Shown one piece after another: positions 11,851 through 16,852 of a DNA stretch of 16,852 nt. Within the stretch, counting starts at the first letter, position 1. Each line of letters opens with the position of its first letter. This DNA is from an uncultured Collinsella sp. (GTDB lineage Bacteria > Actinomycetota > Coriobacteriia > Coriobacteriales > Coriobacteriaceae): the NCBI GenBank assembly GCA_902464965.1, contig CABQLI010000049.1, positions 1 through 16,852 of the forward strand, read 5' to 3'. The position numbers and the translations under genes were made by a program. The notes beneath the pieces were generated by a model that worked only from the letters and a program-made list of their open reading frames with translations, searched no databases and was not told the origin of the DNA.

Positions 11851-13228
11851 AGGTAGCGGAGGTATCGACGACACCGGTCGCATTGACAACCGCGACTATG
11901 ACGATCATGCATAGGAGCAGCACACCCAATACCTTGAGCCAGAGTTTCGCGAGTTTCTTGCCGCGATAGCTGTCGAGCAGTGCGAGTCGCCGACGAAGAC
12001 GGCGCTTATCGAGCAGCGCAAAATGCATAAGCACCATAAGGCCATCGACAAAGAAAAAATACTCGATTATGAGAAGCCACGTCGGGTAGCCTTGATTTGC
12101 TCCCGTGGGGTGAAAGACGGCAAAGTGACTTCCGGCAAAGAACACAAGCAGCGAGAAGCAGACGAGCGTATTCCAAATACGCCCCAGAGACTCCGGAACG
12201 CGAGAGAGCAGACCGCATGCAGCGGAGGCGGCAGGCCTAGGAAGCCCTGTGGGGTTCTGGAGCCCTTGGGGCGTCAACACCGTCTCCGAGGCCGGAGTAC
12301 GGACAGGCGCAGGCGCAGGAGGCCGCACGGGGCGACTTAGATCGTATGCCGCGCGCGTCGCCCGTCCCAACGCTTCCGCGCTCGCAAAACGCTTGGCCGG
12401 GTCGAGCGCCATCGACATGCAGACGGCATCGGCAAGTGGAGTAGGAATGCCGCGCGCCTCGCATTGCTCGCGCATGTCGAGCCCTGGTTTAGGGTCGACT
12501 CCCGTCAAGCAGAAGAACAACAGGGCGCCAAGTGCGTAGACGTCGCTTCGTACGCTCGTCTGCCCAAACCCATACTGCTCGGGCGGCGCATAGGGCCGTG
12601 TCCCAAACTTGACGGTATCGGCATCGGCGCCATCGCGCCATACGCGCGCGATCCCCAGGTCGATAATCACCAGCGATGAAAACGTCAGGCCGTCATCAGG
12701 CGTATAGTTGGCACCTGTCGCGATGATATTCGACGGCTTGAGGTCACGATGGATCACCGGCGCCGACGTCTCCCCCGCCATTGCAAAACCGGCATGGAGC
12801 TCGCCCACGGCGTCGCAAAGGACAGGATACAATTCATGCGCATAATCGGGGGTGGCTCCCAGACGGTACACCAGCGCCCCGAGCGTCTCCCCTTCGATGT
12901 ATTCCATAACCACGTTGAGCTCGTCGCCCACACGACGACAATCGACGATTCTGGGCAGGTGCTCAAAACGCCTGCCTGCCCGCTGAGCGGCAAACAGACG
13001 CTCGTATGCCCCGCCGATTTGAGCCGAAGCATCGATGCGTTTACGAACAAAGGGACCGAGCGAACCACCGCCGGTTCCTTCAAAGTACACGAGCTCGGTT
13101 GTTTCAACGGACGAGCGCTTAAGTACTCGCTCCACGCGATAGCTGTCGTCGCGATCGAGCGACGCCAGGTGCTCGGCAAGCGCTGCGGTCAGCTCGTCAT
13201 CGGAATATGTTGGGGTCTGAGTATCCAT
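11849..13228 (-). CDS. Membrane-anchored Ser/Thr protein kinase-like protein
   Basis: 459-residue Hanks-type kinase. N-lobe lysine in FVRKRID (60-66, K63), hinge-like VVMEYIEGETL (106-116), catalytic loop VIHRDLKPSNI (158-168), then IIDLGIARV (188-196), where the magnesium-binding triplet is DLG instead of DFG, and GTRPYAPPEQYG (209-220), the PPE form of the APE motif. The glycine loop is not obvious. A Pro-rich linker (300-335) precedes about three hydrophobic segments (351-371, 382-406, 430-452), so the kinase domain is N-terminal and cytoplasmic. Start: ATG 13228 has GGAG 3 nt upstream; ATGs at 13237/13240 or GTG at 13258 are alternatives. It is the last gene after the HTH and FxLYD genes, 98 bp behind the former. 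Signalling targets are unknown. Confidence 0.82.
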   Translation of the reverse strand: MDTQTPTYSDDELTAALAEHLASLDRDDSYRVERVLKRSSVETTELVYFEGTGGGSLGPFVRKRIDASAQIGGAYERLFAAQRAGRRFEHLPRIVDCRRVGDELNVVMEYIEGETLGALVYRLGATPDYAHELYPVLCDAVGELHAGFAMAGETSAPVIHRDLKPSNIIATGANYTPDDGLTFSSLVIIDLGIARVWRDGADADTVKFGTRPYAPPEQYGFGQTSVRSDVYALGALLFFCLTGVDPKPGLDMREQCEARGIPTPLADAVCMSMALDPAKRFASAEALGRATRAAYDLSRPVRPPAPAPVRTPASETVLTPQGLQNPTGLPRPAASAACGLLSRVPESLGRIWNTLVCFSLLVFFAGSHFAVFHPTGANQGYPTWLLIIEYFFFVDGLMVLMHFALLDKRRLRRRLALLDSYRGKKLAKLWLKVLGVLLLCMIVIVAVVNATGVVDTSAT

Positions 13229-13326
13229 AGGCTCCATCATAGCGCAGGGCGCAGACACCTCATGGCATCCGCGCCCCGTTCGTTTGCATCGTTGTTCGGC
13301 AGCTCCGCCGGCTCAGATATCAGCCG

Positions 13327-13749
13327 CTAACTCACCGTCTCCTCGCCAAAGCGATACAGCTCCTCGTTGACCTTTTGGAGGCTGCACCCGCGATCGATGC
13401 AAAAGATGATAATCGCATCGCGGCGGTCCTTGCAGTTAAGGACGCTTACCCCGGCAGCCGTCAGCGCACGGTTGGTCTCTTTGAGCGTCAGCGCCATCGC
13501 AAAGGCAATCTGCAGCACCTTATTGCGACTCGGATGACGCGCGCCGGTAAAGATCTGATAGCCAAAGGTCTCATTGAGATCGGCCATACGAACCACGCGC
13601 GAGCGCTCCAAGCCCTTTTCCTGCAGTAGCTGCTTCAGGTAGTTCGAAAGCGACGGGGTGGCAAAGTCGTGTTCTTTGATATAGCCATCGATGTTTGGCG
13701 CGTCGAGAAGCTCATTGAGTAACTCGTCAGTCAGCTTTTTATCGGGCAT
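13327..13749 (-). CDS. Small helix-turn-helix-type protein paired with the kinase
   Basis: 140 residues. An N-terminal helical tail is followed by a region shaped like an XRE-type HTH (about 34-98): LSNYLKQLLQEKGLERSRVV, then NETFGYQIFTGARHPSRNKV and LQIAFAMALTLKETNRAL. The order of helices and the conserved YQIF-G-R-PSR-K-L-IAFAM pattern fit the DNA-binding family often found beside Hanks-type kinases in gut anaerobes (recalled, not searched). The C-terminal about 40 residues (DRRDAIIIFCIDRGCSLQKVNEELYRFG) carry two cysteines and probably form a dimerisation or sensing part. GGAGGTG 8 nt before ATG 13749 fixes the start. It follows the FxLYD gene by 32 bp and precedes the kinase. Likely a regulator phosphorylated by, or controlling, the kinase: inference. 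Confidence 0.75.
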   Translation of the reverse strand: MPDKKLTDELLNELLDAPNIDGYIKEHDFATPSLSNYLKQLLQEKGLERSRVVRMADLNETFGYQIFTGARHPSRNKVLQIAFAMALTLKETNRALTAAGVSVLNCKDRRDAIIIFCIDRGCSLQKVNEELYRFGEETVS

Positions 13750-13781
13750 ACGACTTCACCTCCCCCAGTGCATGCAACATG

Positions 13782-14225
13782 CTAGAAACCGCTTACGTCC
13801 GAACGCTCCCAGCTAGCAACCTGGTCGGGAGACACCGTACCCAGCGCCTCGAACTTCCAGGAGCCGCCCGCCTTCAGATGATTGGTGTTTGCAAGAGCCG
13901 TTCCAACCTGGTTGCCATCGGCATCATACAGAACATATTCAATCTGAATATAGCTCTTTTCCTTATCCGTGTTATTGGTCAGCGTGCCCGTGATCTTATA
14001 GGTAAACTGATTGGAAGTGTCTTCAGCCTCGTCAGCAATGGTATACGGTTCTTGCGGTTCTTTTTGCTCCTCAGCCTGCCGTGTCGTCTCGGCAGGTTTT
14101 GCCGAATCGCTCGCAGACGAATCGGTTGAATTGCCACCCATAGAGCCCACGGCACCGACAATAACCAGCACCACGATGATGCCTAGGACAATCTTGCCGA
14201 TCGGCTTCTTTCCCTCTTTTGCCAT
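13782..14225 (-). CDS. Membrane-anchored FxLYD-domain protein
   Basis: 147 residues. A short basic N-terminus (MAKEGKKPIGK) leads to one transmembrane span (about 11-30), then an acidic Ser/Gln/Glu-rich linker (31-72) and a beta-rich extracellular domain (about 74-147). In it, YIQIEYVLYDADGNQVG (92-108) and LKAGGSWKFEA (117-127) match the FxLYD pattern common in surface proteins of Gram-positives. The function of the domain is unknown; it is usually found alone on membrane stalks. ATG 14225 is preceded by AGGAAGG at 7 nt, but that site lies in a strong stem (see the hairpin entry). It is the first of an apparent three-gene operon with the HTH and kinase genes, so it could be the outside sensor of the module. 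Confidence 0.82.
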   Translation of the reverse strand: MAKEGKKPIGKIVLGIIVVLVIVGAVGSMGGNSTDSSASDSAKPAETTRQAEEQKEPQEPYTIADEAEDTSNQFTYKITGTLTNNTDKEKSYIQIEYVLYDADGNQVGTALANTNHLKAGGSWKFEALGTVSPDQVASWERSDVSGF

Positions 14226-14230
14226 TATTC

Positions 14231-14284
14231 ATCCTTCCTACGATCCGGCTACCGTGCCGGCACACAGCACATCGTAGGAAGGAT
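14231..14284 (-). promoter_or_regulatory. Hairpin that buries the Shine-Dalgarno of the FxLYD gene
   Basis: Perfect 14-bp inverted repeat: ATCCTTCCTACGAT (14231-14244) and ATCGTAGGAAGGAT (14271-14284), spaced by 26 nt that can form a further CCGGC/GCCGG stem (14245-14249 with 14256-14260). With one bulge the outer stem extends to 14227/14288. In the minus-strand mRNA the 3' arm is the sequence AGGAAGG used as ribosome site of the FxLYD gene, so the folded RNA would block initiation. Confidence 0.8.
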
Positions 14285-14358
14285 TGAACTTGAATTCATT
14301 AGCTGAGAGCTAAGGCTGCGGTAAACGGCCAATGCAGTTATCCAAACGCCGAGCAAAC

Positions 14359-14388
14359 GCACTGCGCGCGACCGTCTGCTGGCAGTGC
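14359..14388 (-). terminator. Possible weak terminator after the small membrane protein gene
   Basis: GCACTGC (14359-14365) and GCAGTGC (14382-14388) form a 7-bp stem immediately after the stop codon on the minus strand. The loop is 16 nt and only GTTTGC follows, so termination would be weak at best. It may instead be a stability element. Confidence 0.3.
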
Positions 14389-14389
14389 A

Positions 14390-14713
14390 TCAACCCACCG
14401 TGACGGATTCCCCGGTAAAGGTGCTCACAAGCAACAGGATAAAGAAGGCCAGATAGCTGATGCTCAGCAGGTAGGCGATGACCAAAAAGGCAATCCATCC
14501 TACATTGGTCTTACCGTCGGCGCGGCGCTGCTCACGACTGCGATAAAGCCAAATCGTCACGCCGATAGCAGTGATAAACAGTACGAGTGCCGCCGTAGCC
14601 AGCCCAGCAAGCACAAACATCACGCCAATGCCCACAGCGATGACCGGAAGCAGCAGCAAACCGCACCCGCATCCACCCGGACTATATACGGCAGACTGTC
14701 GGCGTCGCCTCAT
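14390..14713 (-). CDS. Small hydrophobic membrane protein of unknown function
   Basis: 107 residues from ATG 14713: a basic head (MRRRRQ), a Gly/Cys-rich turn (SPGGCGCG, 11-18), two closely spaced hydrophobic spans (about 19-37 and 38-57), a charged loop (YRSREQRRADGKTN, 57-70) and a third span (71-98). No family recognised. Start: GGGGGTGG lies 7 nt before ATG 14713. A GTG at 14743 would add 10 residues and share its G with the higA stop codon (TAGTG), which would mean translational coupling; I cannot decide between them. Either way the gene follows higA without a gap long enough for its own promoter, so it belongs to the higBA transcript. It could be cargo of, or a modulator for, the toxin-antitoxin pair. 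Confidence 0.6.
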   Translation of the reverse strand: MRRRRQSAVYSPGGCGCGLLLLPVIAVGIGVMFVLAGLATAALVLFITAIGVTIWLYRSREQRRADGKTNVGWIAFLVIAYLLSISYLAFFILLLVSTFTGESVTVG

Positions 14714-14742
14714 CGCCGCGCCACCCCCATCATCTTTGAGCA

Positions 14743-15084
14743 CTACAGTGCGATAGCCTGCTGAACAGGAACGATCTTGTCGAGTTCCGGTTCAATCCGC
14801 CTTTTCTCGGCCTCAAGGTCAAACGCCACCTGAGCGCGCAGCCAATAACCATCCGTCAGGCCAAAATAACGGCAAAGACGGAGGTCGGTGTCGGCCGTCA
14901 CGCGACGTTTTCCCAAGACAATCTGCCCGATACGCTGAGCCGGAATCCCAGTCTCTTTCGCAAGGCGATATTGAGAAATGCCCATGGGAACAAGAAACTC
15001 CTCTTTGAGAAGCTCACCAGGAGTCACCGGCGACAGCAAATCGGCCGAAGTCTCATCACTTGTGATAATCGACGATTTCGACAT
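14743..15084 (-). CDS. higA: HigA-family antitoxin (XRE-type HTH)
   Basis: 113-residue DNA-binding antitoxin of the HigA/VapI family, which neutralises HigB and represses the operon. Family features: TPGELLKEEFLVPMGISQYRL (21-41), the recognition region GIPAQRIGQIVLGKRRVTADT (46-66), then LRLCRYFGLTDGYWLRAQ (68-85), followed by a short charged tail. The start ATG 15084 lies inside the end of the higB gene (29-bp overlap) with AGGAG about 10 nt upstream. Toxin-first order with overlap is typical of higBA. A longer in-frame start at 15159 would duplicate toxin coding in another frame and is unnecessary. Confidence 0.92.
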   Translation of the reverse strand: MSKSSIITSDETSADLLSPVTPGELLKEEFLVPMGISQYRLAKETGIPAQRIGQIVLGKRRVTADTDLRLCRYFGLTDGYWLRAQVAFDLEAEKRRIEPELDKIVPVQQAIAL

Positions 15085-15337
15085 TCCAAGCCATCTCCTG
15101 TCTCCACTCAAAACAGACCCGATAGCGCTCGTTAACACGGATGCTATATTGACCGGCACGATCGCCCTTCAAAGCTTCCAGGCGGTTGCCCGGTGGAACG
15201 CGAAGATCATCAAGCGAAGCGCAAACCTGCAGTTGGCGAATCTTCCTCAACGCAACACGCTCAAAGGGCACGAACCTCCTGACCCGCACACCCATGGCAA
15301 AGCGTTCGGTATCCTCATCTTTATACGATGCAATCAT
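15056..15337 (-). CDS. higB: HigB-family toxin (RelE superfamily mRNA interferase)
   Basis: 93-residue ribosome-dependent endoribonuclease toxin, normal length for HigB. The C-terminal half carries the family signature: LDDLRVPPGNRLEALKGDRA (42-61), GQYSIRVNERYRVCFEWR (62-79) and VEIVDYHK at the end. It appears intact. ATG 15337 has AAGG upstream, and the 102-bp gap to the M20 gene holds its promoter and operator-like dyads. It overlaps higA by 29 bp. Expected effect: cleavage of translated mRNA when HigA is degraded, giving growth arrest or plasmid/island-like maintenance. The signature is clear; activity is not shown. Confidence 0.92.
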   Translation of the reverse strand: MIASYKDEDTERFAMGVRVRRFVPFERVALRKIRQLQVCASLDDLRVPPGNRLEALKGDRAGQYSIRVNERYRVCFEWRQEMAWNVEIVDYHK

Positions 15338-15348
15338 AGTATCGCCTT

Positions 15349-15425
15349 ACGTTAGTAACGTCAAACGTTTCTATAGACTTACATCTCTATTATATCGTAC
15401 GTTTGTTCGTGTTTTCTAGAACAAA
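15349..15425 (-). promoter_or_regulatory. higBA promoter with two dyads
   Basis: A perfect minus-strand TATAAT lies at 15394-15389. The dyad TTTGTTC-N10-GAACAAA (15425-15402) covers the -35 region, which itself has no good consensus. Downstream of the expected start is the palindrome ACGTTA-G-TAACGT (15361-15349) before the higB ribosome site, with AAACGTTT (15363-15370) beside it. Autorepression by HigA at one of these is expected from the family; which one is not known. Confidence 0.6.
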
Positions 15426-15439
15426 TTGTCCTTCGCGCC

Positions 15440-16627
15440 TTAGTCAAGCAAAAGCAATCGTTTATAGACATCGAGGCCTTTGAGTAGGATTTCCTCGTCG
15501 AAGAGCATGCTATCGGTATGCAGAGCGCTTGTGGCATAGGCGGGGCAGCCATCCGAATCACTCGGGTTGTCTTGGTCCTCTGGCATACCCGTGCCCAGCA
15601 GGAAAAACACGCCCGGCAGATGGCGTTGATAGAACGCGAAATCCTCGGCGATCAGCAGCGGTTCCTCCACAAGCTGCAGCCCGGGCAAGGCAGGCGCGAC
15701 GCTGGCAAACAACTCGGGGTCGTTGTCGACCGGCGGATAGCCCTCGGCAAAGTCGAGATCATACGTGCAGCCCGTTGCGGCACAGGCATCGTCCAGCACG
15801 CGGCGCACGCCTTCGCGCGCCCGGTCGAACATGTCGTCCGTAAACACACGCAGGCTGCCGGCCACATGGGCCTCCCCCGCCACCGCGTTGCAAACCGTAC
15901 CGGCCTGCAGCAGGCCGAACTTACCAATGCAGGGCTCGTCGGCACCCAGCTCATCCATGAGCTCGCGCTCGGAAACTAAGAACTTGGCCGCCGCCAGCGC
16001 GGCATCGTGCGATTCGTTTACGGGAACGCCGTAGGTCTTGGCGATATGGATGCTCGTGCCATGGATATGAATGTGCGTCTCGCTTGAGCGCGCCAGCAGC
16101 GGACCGGAACAGCTCGCCAACGTACCGGCGGGCAAATCGGGCCATACATGGAAGCCGAAGATGCGATCTGCCCCATAGCGCTCGAATACGCCGCTCTCGC
16201 ACACTGTCTTGGCGCCGCCGGTCGTCTCCTCGGCAGGCTGGAACACAAAGAGCACGTTGCGCTTGATGGCACCCGGTTGCTCACGAATCGCTCGGTCGAC
16301 AAAAGTCGCCGCCGCGAGCGCCATGGCCATGTGTCCATCGTGTCCGCACGCGTGCATTTTGCCGGGATGAGTCGAGGCAAAGGCAACGCCCGTTGCCTCC
16401 GCGATGGGCAGGGCATCCATATCGGCGCGAATCGCCGTGGCATGCGTAGCGCCCACACCGGCATCGAAGAAGGCACAGACGCAGCTCGGACACGGATGGG
16501 TCACCTCACAGGCGAGCGGCGCCAACACGCCCTCGATATAGGCGATAGTCTGCGGAAGATCGAAGTCGAGCTCCGGGATCCTGTGTAAGTCGCGCCGATA
16601 GCAACGGAGTTCTTGGAGCTCGGTCAT
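15440..16627 (-). CDS. M20D-family amidohydrolase/aminoacylase
   Basis: 395-residue zinc metallopeptidase of the M20D group (hippurate/IAA-amino-acid hydrolase and N-acetyldiaminopimelate deacetylase type), which removes an acyl group from N-acyl amino acids. Seen: RRDLHRIPEL (11-20), RADMDALPI (67-75), the metal site MHACGHDGHMAM (C94, H96), the PAEE pair (E133/E134) in FQPAEETTGGA, GFHVWPDLPAG (158-168) and near the end YATSALHTDSMLFD with the last metal-binding His. Start: ATG 16627 has AAGGA 6 nt upstream; an ATG at 16642 is less likely. The exact substrate cannot be read off. A divergent lysine riboswitch lies just beyond, which makes a link to diaminopimelate/lysine metabolism thinkable but unproven. 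Confidence 0.9.
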   Translation of the reverse strand: MTELQELRCYRRDLHRIPELDFDLPQTIAYIEGVLAPLACEVTHPCPSCVCAFFDAGVGATHATAIRADMDALPIAEATGVAFASTHPGKMHACGHDGHMAMALAAATFVDRAIREQPGAIKRNVLFVFQPAEETTGGAKTVCESGVFERYGADRIFGFHVWPDLPAGTLASCSGPLLARSSETHIHIHGTSIHIAKTYGVPVNESHDAALAAAKFLVSERELMDELGADEPCIGKFGLLQAGTVCNAVAGEAHVAGSLRVFTDDMFDRAREGVRRVLDDACAATGCTYDLDFAEGYPPVDNDPELFASVAPALPGLQLVEEPLLIAEDFAFYQRHLPGVFFLLGTGMPEDQDNPSDSDGCPAYATSALHTDSMLFDEEILLKGLDVYKRLLLLD

Positions 16628-16722
16628 AAAGGTTCCTTTCATAGGTGCGCGCCAGTTGCCATCTTATTGTGCCGCAAGATTGCCGCACCCTTATTTCCAG
16701 CATATCCCTGCATTTTTTAAAC

Positions 16723-16751
16723 GTTATATACGAATACTCTTGTTTGGTAAA
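16723..16751 (-). promoter_or_regulatory. Candidate promoter for the M20 gene
   Basis: On the minus strand, TTTACC (16751-16746) and TATAAC (16728-16723) are separated by 17 bp. The -35 hexamer abuts that of the divergent riboswitch promoter, so the two promoters could compete or be co-regulated. Confidence 0.5.
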
Positions 16752-16768
16752 GTGCAACGTGATAGGGT
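16740..16768 (+). promoter_or_regulatory. Promoter upstream of the lysine riboswitch
   Basis: TTGTTT (16740-16745) and TAGGGT (16763-16768) with a 17-bp spacer, on the plus strand. Start expected near 16775, right at the beginning of the riboswitch. Confidence 0.55.
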
Positions 16769-16776
16769 CGTTACCA

Positions 16777-16852
16777 CTTGATAGAGGCGCGGGCACGAAG
16801 AACCGCGGGTGAGCCGGCAGGCTTTGACCCCGTGGGGAGGCGAAACCCGCCG
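16777..16852 (+). promoter_or_regulatory. Lysine riboswitch (L box), 5' half, runs off the right edge
   Basis: GATAGAGGCGCGG (16780-16792) followed, about 40 nt later, by GGGGAGGCGAAACCCGCCG (16834-16852) reproduces the conserved L-box order: GATAGAGGTGCG, then GGGGAG...CGCCGAAG in Bacillus lysC. The aptamer senses lysine and would turn down a lysine biosynthesis or transport gene to the right of the window. The second half and expression platform are not visible. Confidence 0.85.

Noticed and set aside
10606..11889. Long open frame (427 codons) on the minus strand opposite the wall hydrolase
   Set aside because: Antisense to a gene with signal peptide, coiled coil and catalytic domain; the translation is low-complexity Gly/Leu/Val and would run across the terminator.
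15085..15159. Longer higA start at 15159
   Set aside because: It would extend the antitoxin through conserved toxin coding sequence in another frame; the ATG at 15084 has AGGAG upstream and gives the usual length.
16681..16700. Hairpin from TGCCGCA repeats upstream of the M20 gene
   Set aside because: The two copies are direct, not inverted, so no stem can form.

Overview
The window is GC-rich, gene-dense bacterial DNA. Gene content and style fit an anaerobic gut Actinobacterium of the class Coriobacteriia, most likely Collinsella or a close relative. The pointers are a secreted C69 dipeptidase with an LPxTG-type tail, an ECF transporter with a fused double ATPase, a D-aspartate ligase/racemase pair, a PcsB-like wall hydrolase, and AGGAGG-type ribosome sites. 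The genus is inferred from these features; no 16S or alignment was available. No phage, IS element, CRISPR array, tRNA or rRNA was recognised.

Layout. (1) 1-1522: the 5' part of ribonuclease D (minus strand), then divergently a diacylglycerol-kinase-like lipid kinase followed at once by a 30-residue membrane peptide, closed by a strong terminator. (2) 1604-3805: a secreted C69 dipeptidase. Its frame is cut by a TAA at 3239-3241, but the same frame stays open for another 187 codons that encode a coiled region, PEQPGT repeats and a sortase signal. (3) 3885-7441: the most striking part. An extended -10 promoter, a 22-codon leader with three consecutive Trp codons, a UUCG-capped terminator and an ECF transporter operon (S component, fused A-A' ATPase, T component). 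I read this as an ECF-type tryptophan importer controlled by ribosome-mediated attenuation. (4) 7474-9588, minus strand: an ATP-grasp ligase resembling D-aspartate ligase plus an Asp/Glu racemase, probably a peptidoglycan cross-bridge cassette. (5) 9811-11850: a MOSC-domain protein and a secreted coiled-coil/lysozyme-like wall hydrolase, with a cluster of operator-like motifs between them. (6) 11849-14284, minus strand: an apparent operon of a membrane-anchored FxLYD protein, an HTH protein and a membrane Ser/Thr kinase. The first gene's Shine-Dalgarno sequence lies inside a perfect 14-bp stem. (7) 14390-15425, minus strand: a higBA toxin-antitoxin pair with a small membrane protein behind it. 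(8) 15440-16852: an M20 amidohydrolase on the minus strand and, divergently, a promoter and the 5' half of a lysine riboswitch running off the right edge.

Cell-envelope functions recur (lipid kinase, wall-anchored peptidase, cross-bridge ligase, wall hydrolase, membrane kinase). Two separate amino-acid-sensing RNA devices are present: a Trp attenuator inside the window and a lysine riboswitch at its edge. The best candidates for something not well described are the Trp-attenuated ECF operon, the hairpin-gated FxLYD-HTH-kinase module and the interrupted dipeptidase gene.
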